From positions 8,871,315 through 8,935,314 of the forward strand of contig CM041199.1 of the NCBI GenBank assembly GCA_023078555.1: a stretch of DNA of 64,000 nucleotides. The letters are read 5' to 3'. Below are positions 23,485-37,589 of the stretch, piece by piece. Source of the stretch: Ulva prolifera (Eukaryota > Chlorophyta > Ulvophyceae > Ulvales > Ulvaceae). Both the position numbers and the translations under genes were made by a program. The notes below the pieces were generated by a model that ran no database searches, was not told where the DNA came from, and saw only the letters and a list, made by a program, of their open reading frames with translations. Within the stretch, counting starts at the first letter, position 1. Each line of letters opens with the position of its first letter.

Positions 23485-26400
23485 AGCAACTCCCAAGCCC
23501 GTCTAGGCAACTCCCAAGCATGTTTGCGTAGAAACCTGGTCGCTTAAGCAACTCCCAAGCCTGTCTAGGCAACTCCCAAGCCTGTCTAGTCAACTCCCAA
23601 GCATGTTTGCGTAGAAACCTGGTGGCTTAAGCAACTCCCAAGCCCGTCTAGGCAACTCCCAAGCATGTTTGCGTAGAAACCTGGTCGCTTAAGCAACTCC
23701 CAAGCCTGTCTAGGCAACTCCCAAGCCTGTCTAGTCAACTCCCAAGCATGTTTGCGTAGAAACCTGGTGGCTTAAGCAACTCCCAAGCCCGTCTAGGCAA
23801 CTCCCAAGCATGTTTGCGTAGAAACCTGGTCGCTTAAGCAACTCCCAAGCCTGTCTAGGCAACTCCCAAGCATAATTGCATAGATACCAGGTGGCTTAAG
23901 CAACTCCCAAGCCTGTCTAGGCAACTCCCAAGCATAATTGCATAGATACCAGGTGGCTTAAGCAACTCCCAAGCCTGTCTACGCAACTCCCAAGCATGTC
24001 TAGTCAACTCCTCAGCATGTTTGCGTAGAAACAAAGTCGTTTTAGCAACTCCCAAGCATGTCTATTCAACTCCCAAGCATAATTGCATAGATACCATGTG
24101 GCTTAAGCAACTCCCAAGCATGTCTAGTCAAGTCCCAAGCATGTTTGCGTAGAAACCAGGTGGCTTAAGCAACTCCCAAGCCTGTCTAGGCAACTCCCAA
24201 GCATAATTGCATAGATACCAGGTGGCTTAAGCAACGCCCAAGCCTGTCTAGTCAACTCCCAAGCATGTTAGCGTAGAAACCAGGTGGCTTAAGCAACTCC
24301 CAAGCCGGTCTAGTCAACTCCCAAGCACGTTTGCGTAGAAACCAGGTGGCTTAAGCAACTCCCAAGCCTGTCTAGGCAACTCCCAAGCATAATTGCATAG
24401 ATACCAGGTGGCTTAAGCAACTCCCAAGCCTGTCTACGCAACTCCCAAGCATGTCTAGTCAACTCCCAAGCATGTTTGCGTAGAAAGCTGGTCGCTTAAG
24501 CAACTCCCAAGCCCGTCTAGGCAACTCCCAAGCATAATTGCATAGACACCATGTGGCTTAAGCAACTCCCAAGCCTGTCTACGCAACTCCCAAGCATGTC
24601 TAGTCTACTCCCAAGCATGTTTGCGCAGAAACCAGGTGGGTTAAGCAACTCCCAAGTCTGTCAAGGCAACTCCCAAGCCCGACTAGTCAACTCCCAAGCA
24701 TGTTTTCGTAGAAACCAAGTCGTTCAAGCAACTCCCAAGCCTGTATAGGCAACTCCCAAGCATGTTTGCATAGATACCAAGTGGCTTAAGCAACTCCCAA
24801 GCCTGTCTCGGCAACTCCCAATCATGTTTGCATAGATACCAAGTGGCTTAAGCAACTCCCAAGCCTGTCTCGGCTACTCCCAAGCATGTTTGCATAGATA
24901 CCATGTGGCTTAAGCAACTCCCAAGCCTGTCTAGGCAACACCCAAGCATGGCTAGTCTACTCCAAAGCATGTTTGCGCAGAAACCAGGTGGGTTAAGCAA
25001 CTCCCAAGTCTGTCAAGGCAACTCCCAAGCCCGACTAGTCAACTCCCAAGCATGTTTTTTGTAGAAACCAAGTCGTTCAAGCAACTCCCAAGCCTGTATA
25101 GGCAACTCCCAAGCATGTTTGCATAGATACCAGGTGGCTTAAGCAACTCCCAAGCCTGTCTCGGCAACTCCTAAGCATATTTGCGTAGAAACCTGGTGGC
25201 TTTAGCAACTCCCAAGCCCGTCTAGGCAACTCCCAAGCATGTTTGCGTAGAAACCTGGTCGCTTAAGCAACTCCCAAGCCTGTCTAGGCAACTCCCAAGC
25301 CTGTCTAGGCAACTCCCAAGCATAATTGCATAGATACCAGGTGGCTTAAGCAACTCCCAAGCCTGTCTAGGCAACTCCCAAGCATAATTGCATAGATACC
25401 AGGTGGCTTAAGCAACTCCCAAGCCTGTCTACGCAACTCCCAAGCATGTCTAGTCAACTCCTCAGCATGTTTGCGTAGAAACCAGGTGGGTTAAGCAACT
25501 CCCAAGTCTGTCAAGGCAACTCCCAAGCCCGACTAGTCAACTCCCAAGCATGTTTTTGTAGAAACCAAGTCGTTCAAGCAACTCCCAAGCCTGTATAGGA
25601 AACTCCCAAGCATGTTTGCATAGATACCAGGTGGCTTAAGCAACTCCCAAGCCTGTCTCGGCAACTCCTAAGCATATTTGCGTAGAAACCTGGTGGCTTA
25701 AGCAACTCCCAAGCCTGTCTAGGCAACTCCCAAGCATGTCTACTCAACTCCCAAGCATGTTTGCGTAGAAACAAAGTCGTTTTAGCAACTCCCAAGCATG
25801 TCTAGTCAACTCCCAAGCATAATTGCATAGATACCAGGTGGCTGAAGCAACTCCCAAGCCTGTCTAGGCAACTCCCAAGCATAATTGCATAGATACCAGG
25901 TGGCTTAAGCAACTCCCAAGCCTGTCTACGCAACTCCCAAGCATGTCTAGTCAACTCCTCAGCATGTTTGCGTAGAAACCAGGTGGGTTAAGCAACTCCC
26001 AAGTCTGTCAAGGCAACTCCCAAGCCCGACTAGTCAACTCCCAAGCAAGTTTTTGTAGAAACCAAGTCGTTCAAGCAACTCCCAAGCCTGTATAGGAAAC
26101 TCCCAAGCATGTTTGCATAGATACCAGGTGGCTTAAGCAACTCCCAAGCCTGTCTCGGCAACTCCTAAGCATATTTGCGTAGAAACCTGGTGGCTTAAGC
26201 AACTCCCAAGCCTGTCTAGGCAACTCCCAAGCATGTCTACTCAACTCCCAAGCATGTTTGCGTAGAAACAAAGTCGTTTTAGCAACTCCCAAGCATGTCT
26301 AGTCAACTCCCAAGCATAATTGCATAGATACCAGGTGTCTGAAGCAACTCCCAAGCCTGTCTAGGCAACTCCCAAGCATGTCTAGTCAACTCCCAAGCAT

Positions 26401-27170
26401 GTTAGCATAGAAACCAGGTGGCTTAAGCAACTCCCAAGCCGGTCTAGTGAACTCCCACGCACGTTTGCGTAGAAACAAGGTGGCTTAAGCAACTCCCAAG
26501 CCCGTCTAGGCAACTCCCAAGCATAATTGCATAGATACCATGTGGCTTAAGCAACTCCCAAGCCTGTCCAGGCAACTCCCAAGCATGTCTACTCAACTCC
26601 CAAGCATGTTTGCGTAGAAACAAAGTCGTTTTAGCAACTCCCAAGCATGTCTAGTCAACTCCCAAGCATAATTGCATAGATACCATGTGGCTTAAGCAAC
26701 TCCCAAGCCTGTCTAGGCAACTCCCAAGCATGTTTGCGTAGAAACCTGGTCGCTTAAGCAACTCCCAAGGCTGTCTAGGCAACTCCCAAGCATGTCTAGT
26801 CTACTCGCAAGCATGTTTGCGTAGAAACCTGGTCGCTTAAGCAACTCCCAAGCCGGTCTAGGCAACTCCCAAACCTGTCTAGTCAACTCCCAAGCATGTT
26901 TGCGTAGAAACCTGGTCGCTTAAGCAACTCCCAAGCCTGTATAGGCAACTCCCAAGCATGTTTGCATAGATACCAAGTGGCTTAAGCAACTCCCAAGCCT
27001 GTCTCGGCAACTCCCAATTATGTTTGCATAGATACCAAGTGGCTTAAGCAACTCCCAAGCCTGTCTCGGCTACTCCCAAGCATGTTTGCATAGATACCAT
27101 GTGGCTTAAGCAACTCCCAAGCCTGTCTAGGCAACACCCAAGCATGTTTGCGTAGAAACCAGGTGGCTTA
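23485..27170. repeat. HOR copy C, enlarged to about 3,686 bp
   Basis: Anchors at 23,855 and 24,551 recur after 3,686 bp. The match to B holds until about 25,320. There B continues into a catgactact stretch, while C instead has 497-bp modules with ctcgg markers at 25,160, 25,657 and 26,154. A private variant is caattatg near 27,017, where other copies have caatcatg. The extra length relative to A and B is whole S and L units. Confidence 0.8.
25160..26650. repeat. 497-bp modules inside HOR copy C
   Basis: ctcgg markers lie at 25,160, 25,657 and 26,154, each 497 bp apart (7 L + 10 S). The second and third modules are almost the same through about 700 bp. The third has gcaagtttttg near 26,046 where the second has gcatgtttttg, and where the second has ggtggctg near 25,840 the third has ggtgtctg near 26,336. 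The first module has the six-T form and ends in ggctttag, while the next two end ggcttaag. The third module changes type after about 26,340. This local expansion distinguishes copy C from A and B. Confidence 0.78.
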
Positions 27171-30100
27171 AGCAACTCCCAAGCCCGTCTAGGCAACTCC
27201 CAAGCATGTTTGCGTAGAAACCTGGTCGCTTAAGCAACTCCCAAGCCTGTCTAGGCAACTCCCAAGCCGGTCTAGTCAACTCCCAAGCATGTTTGCGTAG
27301 AAACCTGGTGGCTTAAGCAACTCCCAAGCCCGTCTAGGCAACTCCCAAGCATGTTTGCGTAGAAACCTGGTCGCTTAAGCAACTCCCAAGCCTGTCTAGG
27401 CAACTCCCAAGCCTGTCTAGTCAACTCCCAAGCATGTTTGCGTAGAAACCTGGTGGCTTAAGCAACTCCCAAGCCCGTCTAGGCAACTCCCAAGCATGTT
27501 TGCGTAGAAACCTGGTCGCTTAAGCAACTCCCAAGCCTGTCTAGGCAACTCCCAAGCATAATTGCATAGATACCAGGTGGCTTAAGCAACTCCCAAGCCT
27601 GTCTAGGCAACTCCCAAGCATAATTGCATAGATACCAGGTGGCTTAAGCAACTCCCAAGCCTGTCTACGCAACTCCCAAGCATGTCTAGTCAACTCCTCA
27701 GCATGTTTGCGTAGAAACAAAGTCGTTTTAGCAACTCCCAAGCATGTCTATTCAACTCCCAAGCATAATTGCATAGATACCATGTGGCTTAAGCAACTCC
27801 CAAGCATGTCTAGTCAAGTCCCAAGCATGTTTGCGTAGAAACCAGGTGGCTTAAGCAACTCCCAAGCCTGTCTAGGCAACTCCCAAGCATAATTGCATAG
27901 ATACCAGGTGGCTTAAGCAACGCCCAAGCCTGTCTAGTCAACTCCCAAGCATGTTAGCGTAGAAACCAGGTGGCTTAAGCAACTCCCAAGCCGGTCTAGT
28001 CAACTCCCAAGCACGTTTGCGTAGAAACCAGGTGGCTTAAGCAACTCCCAAGCCTGTCTAGGCAACTCCCAAGCATAATTGCATAGATACCAGGTTGCTT
28101 AAGCAACTCCCAAGCCTGTCTACGCAACTCCCAAGCATGTCTAGTCAACTCCCAAGCATGTTTGCGTAGAAAGCTGGTCGCTTAAGCAACTCCCAAGCCC
28201 GTCTAGGCAACTCCCAAGCATAATTGCATAGACACCATGTGGCTTAAGCAACTCCCAAGCCTGTCTACGCAACTCCCAAGCATGTCTAGTCTACTCCCAA
28301 GCATGTTTGCGCAGAAACCAGGTGGGTTAAGCAACTCCCAAGTCTGTCAAGGCAACTCCCAAGCCCGACTAGTCAACTCCCAAGCATGTTTTCGTAGAAA
28401 CCAAGTCGTTCAAGCAACTCCCAAGCCTGTATAGGCAACTCCCAAGCATGTTTGCATAGATACCAAGTGGCTTAAGCAACTCCCAAGCCTGTCTCGGCAA
28501 CTCCCAATCATGTTTGCATAGATACCAAGTGGCTTAAGCAACTCCCAAGCCTGTCTCGGCTACTCCCAAGCATGTTTGCATAGATACCATGTGGCTTAAG
28601 CAACTTCCAAGCCTGTCTAGGCAACACCCAAGCATGGCTAGTCTACTCCAAAGCATGTTTGCGCAGAAACCAGGTGGGTTAAGCAACTCCCAAGTCTGTC
28701 AAGGCAACTCCCAAGCCCGACTAGTCAACTCCCAAGCATGTTTTTTGTAGAAACCAAGTCGTTCAAGCAACTCCCAAGCCTGTATAGGCAACTCCCAAGC
28801 ATGTTTGCATAGATACCAGGTGGCTTAAGCAACTCCCAAGCCTGTCTCGGCAACTCCTAAGCATATTTGCGTAGAAACCTGGTGGCTTTAGCAACTCCCA
28901 AGCCCGTCTAGGCAACTCCCAAGCATGTCTAGGCAACTCCCAAGCATAATTGCATAGATACCAGGTGGCTTAAGCAACTCCCAAGCCTGTCTAGGCAACT
29001 CCCAAGCATAATTGCATAGATACCAGGTGGCTTAAGCAACTCCCAAGCCTGTCTACGCAACTCCCAAGCATGTCTAGTCAACTCCTCAGCATGTTTGCGT
29101 AGAAACCAGGTGGGTTAAGCAACTCCCAAGTCTGTCAAGGCAACTCCCAAGCCCGACTAGTCAACTCCCAAGCATGTTTTTGTAGAAACCAAGTCGTTCA
29201 AGCAACTCCCAAGCCTGTATAGGAAACTCCCAAGCATGTTTGCATAGATACCAGGTGGCTTAAGCAACTCCCAAGCCTGTCTCGGCAACTCCTAAGCATA
29301 TTTGCGTAGAAACCTGGTGGCTTTAGCAACTCCCAAGCCCGTCTAGGCAACTCCCAAGCATGTTTGCGTAGAAACCTGGTCGCTTAAGCAACTCCCAAGC
29401 CTGTCTAGGCAACTCCCAAGCCTGTCTAGGCAACTCCCAAGCAGAATTGCATAGATACCAGGTGGCTTAAGCAACGCCCAAGCCTGTCTAGTCAACTCCC
29501 AAGCATGTTTGCGTAGAAACCAGGTGGCTTGAGCAACTCCCAAGCCCGTCTAGGCAACTCCCAAGCATGTTTGCGTAGAAACCTGGTCGCTTAAGCAACT
29601 TTCAAGCCTGTCTAGGCAACTCCCAAGCATGACTACTCAACTCCCAAGCATAATTGCATAGATACCAGGTGGCTTAAGCAACTCCCAAGCCTGTCTAGTC
29701 AAGTCCCAAGCATGTTTGCGTAGAAACCAGGTGGCTTAAGCAACTCCCAAGCCTGTCTAGGCAACTCCCAAGCATAATTGCATAGATACCAGGTGGCTTA
29801 AGCAACTCCCAAGCCTGTCTAGTCAACTCCCAAGCATGTTTGCGTAGAAACCAGGTGGCTTAAGCAACTCCCAAGCCCGTCTAGGCAACTCCCATGCATG
29901 TTTGCGTAGAAACCTGGTCGCTTAAGCAACTCCCAAGCCTGTCTAGGCAACTCCCAAGCCTGTCTAGTCAACTCCCAAGCATGTTTGCGTAGAAACCAGG
30001 TGGCTTAAGCAACTCCCAAGCCCGTCTAGGCAACTCCCAAGCATGTTTGCGTAGAAACCTGGTCGCTTAAGCAACTCCCAAGCCTGTCTAGGCAACTCCC

Positions 30101-31696
30101 AAGCATGTCTACTCAACTCCCAAGCATGTTTGCGTAGAAACAAAGTCGTTTTAGCAACTCCCAAGCATGTCTAGTCAACTCCCAAGCATAATTGCATAGA
30201 TACCAGGTGGCTGAAGCAACTCCCAAGCCTGTCTAGGCAACTCCCAAGCATAATTGCATAGATACCAGGTGGCTTAAGCAACTCCCAAGCCTGTCTACGC
30301 AACTCCCCAGCATGTCTAGTCAACTCCTCAGCATGTTTGCGTAGAAACAAAGTCGTTTTAGCAACTCCCAAGCATGTCTAGTCAACTCCCAAGCATAATT
30401 GCATAGATACCAGGTGGCTGAAGCAACTCCCAAGCCTGTCTAGGCAACTCCCAAGCATGTCTAGTCAACTCCCAAGCATGTTAGCGTAGAAACCAGGTGG
30501 CTTAAGCAACTCCCAAGCCGGTCTAGTGAACTCCCAAGCACGTTTGCGTAGAAACAAGGTGGCTTAAGCAACTCCCAAGCCCGTCTAGGCAACTCCCAAG
30601 CATAATTGCATAGATACCATGTGGCTTAAGCAACTCCCAAGCCTGTCCAGGCAACTCCCAAGCATGTCTACTCAACTCCCAAGCATGTTTGCGTAGAAAC
30701 AAAGTCGTTTTAGCAACTCCCAAGCATGTCTAGTCAACTCCCAAGCATAATTGCATAGATACCATGTGGCTTAAGCAACTCCCAAGCCTGTCTAGGCAAC
30801 TCCCAAGCATGTTTGCGTAGAAACCTGGTCGCTTAAGCAACTCCCAAGGCTGTCTAGGCAACTCCCAAGCATGTCTAGTCTACTCGCAAGCATGTTTGCG
30901 TAGAAACCTGGTCGCTTAAGCAACTCCCAAGCCGGTCTAGGCAACTCCCAAACCTGTCTAGTCAACTCCCAAGCATGTTTGCGTAGAAACCTGGTCGCTT
31001 AAGCAACTCCCAAGCCTGTCTAGGCAACTCCCAAGCATAATTGCATAGATACCAGGTGGCTTAAGCAACTCCCAAGCCTGTCTAGGGAACTCCCAAGCAT
31101 AATTGCATAGATACCAGGTGGCTTAAGCAACTCCCAAGCCTGTCTACGCAACTCCCAAGCATGTCTAGTCAACTCCTCAGCATGTTTGCGTAGAAACAAA
31201 GTCGTTTTAGCAACTCCCAAGCATGTCTATTCAACTCCCAAGCATAATTGCATAGATACCATGTGGCTTAAGCAACTCCCAAGCATGTCTAGTCAACTCC
31301 CAAGCATAATTGCATAGATACCAGGTGGCTGAAGCAACTCCCAAGCCTGTCTAGGCAACTCCCAAGCATGTCTAGTCAACTCCCAAGCATGTTAGCGTAG
31401 AAACCAGGTGGCTTAAGCAACTCCCAAGCCGGTCTAGTGAACTCCCAAGCACGTTTGCGTAGAAACAAGGTGGCTTAAGCAACTCCCAAGCCCGTCTAGG
31501 CAACTCCCAAGCATAATTGCATAGATACCATGTGGCTTAAGCAACTCCCAAGCCTGTCCAGGCAACTCCCAAGCATGTCTACTCAACTCCCAAGCATGTT
31601 TGCGTAGAAACAAAGTCGTTTTAGCAACTCCCAAGCATGTCTAGTCAACTCCCAAGCATAATTGCATAGATACCATGTGGCTTAAGCAACTCCCAA
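27171..31696. repeat. HOR copy D of the series (about 4.5 kb)
   Basis: Anchors at 28,237 and 29,343 recur after 4,224 and 4,286 bp in the next copy. The 62-bp change is one missing S-L pair: the ctcgg markers at 28,846 and 29,281 are only 435 bp apart instead of 497. The copy shares ccaggttgc near 28,096 with the next copy and has private caacttcc near 28,606. It includes the stretch gcagaattgc near 29,443 that marks the D to G region, and a paired block at 30,523 and 31,434 (offset 911). Confidence 0.75.
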
Positions 31697-34600
31697 GCCT
31701 GTCTAGTCAACTCCCAAGCATGTTTGCGTAGAAACCTGGTGGCTTAAGCAACTCCCAAGCCCGTCTAGGCAACTCCCAAGCATGTTTGCGTAGAAACCTG
31801 GTCGCTTAAGCAACTCCCAAGCCTGTCTAGGCAACTCCCAAGCCTGTCTAGTCAACTCCCAAGCATGTTTGCGTAGAAACCTGGTGGCTTAAGCAACTCC
31901 CAAGCCCGTCTAGGCAACTCCCAAGCATGTTTGCGTAGAAACCTGGTCGCTTAAGCAACTCCCAAGCCTGTCTAGGCAACTCCCAAGCATAATTGCATAG
32001 ATACCAGGTGGCTTAAGCAACTCCCAAGCCTGTCTAGGCAACTCCCAAGCATAATTGCATAGATACCAGGTGGCTTAAGCAACTCCCAAGCCTGTCTAGG
32101 CAACTCCCAAGCATAATTGCATAGATACCAGGTGGCTTAAGCAACGCCCAAGCCTGTCTAGTCAACTCCCAAGCATGTTAGCGTAGAAACCAGGTGGCTT
32201 AAGCAACTCCCAAGCCGGTCTAGTCAACTCCCAAGCACGTTTGCGTAGAAACCAGGTGGCTTAAGCAACTCCCAAGCCTGTCTAGGCAACTCCCAAGCAT
32301 AATTGCATAGATACCAGGTTGCTTAAGCAACTCCCAAGCCTGTCTACGCAACTCCCAAGCATGTCTAGTCAACTCCCAAGCATGTTTGCGTAGAAAGCTG
32401 GTCGCTTAAGCAACTCCCAAGCCCGTCTAGGCAACTCCCAAGCATAATTGCATAGACACCATGTGGCTTAAGCAACTCCCAAGCCTGTCTACGCAACTCC
32501 CAAGCATGTCTAGTCTACTCCCAAGCATGTTTGCGCAGAAACCAGGTGGGTTAAGCAACTCCCAAGTCTGTCAAGGCAACTCCCAAGCCCGACTAGTCAA
32601 CTCCCAAGCATGTTTTCGTAGAAACCAAGTCGTTCAAGCAACTCCCAAGCCTGTATAGGCAACTCCCAAGCATGTTTGCATAGATACCAAGTGGCTTAAG
32701 CAACTCCCAAGCCTGTCTCGGCAACTCCCAATCATGTTTGCATAGATACCAAGTGGCTTAAGCAACTCCCAAGCCTGTCTCGGCTACTCCCAAGCATGTT
32801 TGCATAGATACCATGTGGCTTAAGCAACTCCCAAGCCTGTCTAGGCAACACCCAAGCATGGCTAGTCTACTCCAAAGCATGTTTGCGCAGAAACCAGGTG
32901 GGTTAAGCAACTCCCAAGTCTGTCAAGGCAACTCCCAAGCCCGACTAGTCAACTCCCAAGCATGTTTTTTGTAGAAACCAAGTCGTTCAAGCAACTCCCA
33001 AGCCTGTATAGGCAACTCCCAAGCATGTTTGCATAGATACCAGGTGGCTTAAGCAACTCCCAAGCCTGTCTCGGCAACTCCTAAGCATATTTGCGTAGAA
33101 ACCTGGTGGCTTTAGCAACTCCCAAGCCCGTCTAGGCAACTCCCAAGCATGTTTGCGTAGAAACCTGGTCGCTTAAGCAACTCCCAAGCCTGTCTAGGCA
33201 ACTCCCAAGCCTGTCTAGGCAACTCCCAAGCATAATTGCATAGATACCAGGTGGCTTAAGCAACTCCCTAGCCTGTCTAGGCAACTCCCAAGCATAATTG
33301 CATAGATACCAGGTGGCTTAAGCAACTCCCAAGCCTGTCTACGCAACTCCCAAGCATGTCTAGTCAACTCCTCAGCATGTTTGCGTAGAAACCAGGTGGG
33401 TTAAGCAACTCCCAAGTCTGTCAAGGCAACTCCCAAGCCCGACTAGTCAACTCCCAAGCATGTTTTTGTAGAAACCAAGTCGTTCAAGCAACTCCCAAGC
33501 CTGTATAGGAAACTCCCAAGCATGTTTGCATAGATACCAGGTGGCTTAAGCAACTCCCAAGCCTGTCTCGGCAACTCCTAAGCATATTTGCGTAGAAACC
33601 TGGTGGCTTTAGCAACTCCCAAGCCCGTCTAGGCAACTCCCAAGCATGTTTGCGTAGAAACCTGGTCGCTTAAGCAACTCCCAAGCCTGTCTAGGCAACT
33701 CCCAAGCCTGTCTAGGCAACTCCCAAGCAGAATTGCATAGATACCAGGTGGCTTAAGCAACGCCCAAGCCTGTCTAGTCAACTCCCAAGCATGTTTGCGT
33801 AGAAACCAGGTGGCTTGAGCAACTCCCAAGCCCGTCTAGGCAACTCCCAAGCATGTTTGCGTAGAAACCTGGTCGCTTAAGCAACTTTCAAGCCTGTCTA
33901 GGCAACTCCCAAGCATGACTACTCAACTCCCAAGCATAATTGCATAGATACCAGGTGGCTTAAGCAACTCCCAAGCCTGTCTAGTCAAGTCCCAAGCATG
34001 TTTGCGTAGAAACCAGGTGGCTTAAGCAACTCCCAAGCCTGTCTAGGCAACTCCCAAGCATAATTGCATAGATACCAGGTGGCTTAAGCAACTCCCAAGC
34101 CTGTCTAGTCAACTCCCAAGCATGTTTGCGTAGAAACCAGGTGGCTTAAGCAACTCCCAAGCCCGTCTAGGCAACTCCCATGCATGTTTGCGTAGAAACC
34201 TGGTCGCTTAAGCAACTCCCAAGCCTGTCTAGGCAACTCCCAAGCCTGTCTAGTCAACTCCCAAGCATGTTTGCGTAGAAACCAGGTGGCTTAAGCAACT
34301 CCCAAGCCCGTCTAGGCAACTCCCAAGCATGTTTGCGTAGAAACCTGGTCGCTTAAGCAACTCCCAAGCCTGTCTAGGCAACTCCCAAGCATGTCTACTC
34401 AACTCCCAAGCATGTTTGCGTAGAAACAAAGTCGTTTTAGCAACTCCCAAGCATGTCTAGTCAACTCCCAAGCATAATTGCATAGATACCAGGTGGCTGA
34501 AGCAACTCCCAAGCCTGTCTAGGCAACTCCCAAGCATAATTGCATAGATACCAGGTGGCTTAAGCAACTCCCAAGCCTGTCTACGCAACTCCCAAGCATG

Positions 34601-35999
34601 TTTGCGTAGAAACCAGGTGGCTTAAGCAACTCCCAAGCCCGTCTAGGCAACTCCCAAGCATGTTTGCGTAGAAACCTGGTCGCTTAAGCAACTCCCAAGC
34701 CTGTCTAGGCAACTCCCAAGCCTGTCTAGTCAACTCCCAAGCATGTTTGCGTAGAAACCAGGTGGCTTAAGCAACTCCCAAGCCCGTCTAGGCAACTCCC
34801 AAGCATGTTTGCGTAGAAACCTGGTCGCTTAAGCAACTCCCAAGCCTGTCTAGGCAACTCCCAAGCATGTCTACTCAACTCCCAAGCATGTTTGCGTAGA
34901 AACAAAGTCGTTTTAGCAACTCCCAAGCATGTCTAGTCAACTCCCAAGCATAATTGCATAGATACCAGGTGGCTGAAGCAACTCCCAAGCCTGTCTAGGC
35001 AACTCCCAAGCATAATTGCATAGATACCAGGTGGCTTAAGCAACTCCCAAGCCTGTCTACGCAGCTCCCCAGCATGTCTAGTCAACTCCTCAGCATGTTT
35101 GCGTAGAAACAAAGTCGTTTTAGCAACTCCCAAGCATGTCTAGTCAACTCCCAAGCATAATTGCATAGATACCAGGTGGCTGAAGCAACTCCCAAGCCTG
35201 TCTAGGCAACTCCCAAGCATGTCTAGTCAACTCCCAAGCATGTTAGCGTAGAAACCAGGTGGCTTAAGCAACTCCCAAGCCGGTCTAGTGAACTCCCAAG
35301 CACGTTTGCGTAGAAACCAGGTGGCTTAAGCAACTCCTAAGCCCGTCTAGGCAACTCCCAAGCATAATTGCATAGATACCATGTGGCTGAGGCAACTCCC
35401 AAGCCTGTCCAGGCAACTCCCAAGCATGTCTACTCAACTCCCAAGCATGTTTGCGTAGAAACCTGGTCGCTTAAGCAACTCCCAAGCCTGTCTAGGCAAC
35501 TCCCAAGCCTGTCTAGTCAGCTCCCAAGCATGTTTGCGTAGAAACCAGGTGTCTTAAGCAACTCCCAAGCCCGTCTAGGCAACTCCCAAGCATGTTTGCG
35601 TAGAAACCTGGTCGCTTAAGCAACTCCCAAGCCTGTCTAGGCAACTCCCAAGCATGTCTACTCAACTCCCAAGCATGTTTGCGTAGAAACAAAGTCGTTT
35701 TAGCAACTCCCAAGCCTGTCTAGGCAACTCCCAAGCATAATTGCATAGATACCAGGTGGCTTAAGCAACTCCCAAGCCTGTCTACGCAACTCCCAAGCAT
35801 GTCTAGTCAACTCCCAAGCATGTTTGCGTAGAAAGCTGGTCGCTTAAGCAACTCCCAAGCCCGTCTAGGCAACTCCCAAGCATAATTGCATAGATACCAT
35901 GTGGCTTAAGCAACTCCCAAGCCTGTCTACGCAACTCCCAAGCATGTCTAGTCTACTCCCAAGCATGTTTGCGCAGAAACCAGGTGGGTTAAGCAACTC
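31697..35999. repeat. HOR copy E and its internal duplications
   Basis: E begins with 145-bp modules (31,697-31,986) and continues with the series order at 32,461 (catagacacc marker) and 33,629. Relative to D it lacks about 207 bp near 32,090, where two AT-rich long units run directly into the caacgccc unit. At 34,250 and 34,726 a 476-bp step repeats a block that ends in the caaagtcgttttag long unit. From about 35,380 the order changes to ctgaggcaac and ctgtccagg types that dominate the right half of the window, and at 35,673 it enters the segment shared with 784-1,516. Confidence 0.72.
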
Positions 36000-36000
36000 C

Positions 36001-37572
36001 CAAGCCTGTCTAGGCAACTCCCAAGCATAATTGCATAGATACCATGTGGCTTAAGCAACTCCCAAGCATGTCTAGTCAAGTCCCAAGCATGTTTGCGTAG
36101 AAACCAGGTGGCTTAAGCAACTCCCAAGCCCGTCTAGGCAACTCCCAAGCATGTTTGCGTAGAAACCTGGTCGCTTAAGCAACTCCCAAGCCTGTCTAGG
36201 CAACTCCCAAGCATAATTGCATAGATACCAGGTGGCTTAAGCAACTCCCAAGCCTGTCTAGGCAACTCCCAAGCATAATTGCATAGATACCAGGTGGCTT
36301 AAGCAACTCCCAAGCCTGTCTACGCAACTCCCAAGCATGTCTAGTCAACTCCTCAGCATGTTTGCGTAGAAACAAAGTCGTTTTAGCAACTCCCAAGCAT
36401 GTCTATTCAACTCCCAAGCATAATTGCATAGATACCATGTGGCTTAAGCAACTCCAAAGCATGTCTAGTCAAGTCCCAAGCATGTTTGCGTAGAAACCAG
36501 GTGGCTTCAGCAACTCCCAAGCCTGTCTAGGCAACTCCCAAGCATAATTGCATAGATACCAGGTGGCTTAAGCAACGCCCAAGCCTGTCTAGTCAACTCC
36601 CAAGCATGTTAGCGTAGAAACCAGGTGGCTTAAGCAACTCCCAAGCCGGTCTAGTCAACTCCCAAGCACGTTTGCGTAGAAACCAGGTGGCTTAAGCAAC
36701 TCCCAAGCCTGTCTACGCAACTCCCAAGCATGTCTAGTCAACTCCCAAGCATGTTTGCGTAGAAAGCTGGTCGCTTAAGCAACTCCCAAGCCTGTCTAGG
36801 CAACTCCCAAGCATAATTGCATAGATACCATGTGGCTTAAGCAACTCCCAAGCATGTCTAGTCAAGTCCCAAGCATGTTTGCGTAGAAACCAGGTGGCTT
36901 AAGCAACTCCCAAGCCCGTCTAGGCAACTCCCAAGCATGTTTGCGTAGAAACCTGGTCGCTTAAGCAACTCCCAAGCCTGTCTAGGCAACTCCCAAGCAT
37001 AATTGCATAGATACCAGGTGGCTTAAGCAACTCCCAAGCCTGTCTAGGCAACTCCCAAGCATAATTGCATAGATACCAGGTGGCTTAAGCAACTCCCAAG
37101 CCTGTCTACGCAACTCCCAAGCATGTCTAGTCAACTCCTCAGCATGTTTGCGTAGAAACAAAGTCGTTTTAGCAACTCCCAAGCATGTCTATTCAACTCC
37201 CAAGCATAATTGCATAGATACCATGTGGCTTAAGCAACTCCAAAGCATGTCTAGTCAAGTCCCAAGCATGTTTGCGTAGAAACCAGGTGGCTTCAGCAAC
37301 TCCCAAGCCTGTCTAGGCAACTCCCAAGCATAATTGCATAGATACCAGGTGGCTTAAGCAACGCCCAAGCCTGTCTAGTCAACTCCCAAGCATGTTAGCG
37401 TAGAAACCAGGTGGCTTAAGCAACTCCCAAGCCGGTCTAGTCAACTCCCAAGCACGTTTGCGTAGAAACCAGGTGGCTTAAGCAACTCCCAAGCCTGTCT
37501 ACGCAACTCCCAAGCATGTCTAGTCAACTCCCAAGCATGTTTGCGTAGAAAGCTGGTCGCTTAAGCAACTCC
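36001..37572. repeat. 786-bp tandem duplication
   Basis: Copies at about 36,001-36,786 and 36,787-37,572 share the anchors at 36,196 and 36,982 and the rare variant aactccaaagc near 36,451 and 37,237. 786 bp equals 12 L + 14 S. The related right-hand HORs have only one copy of this stretch, for example near 41,465-42,250, so the duplication is private to this site. The end of the second copy joins into 37,590, which belongs to a different type (cctcagc followed by gtgggttaag). Confidence 0.8.
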
Positions 37573-37589
37573 CAAGCCTGTCTAGGCAA

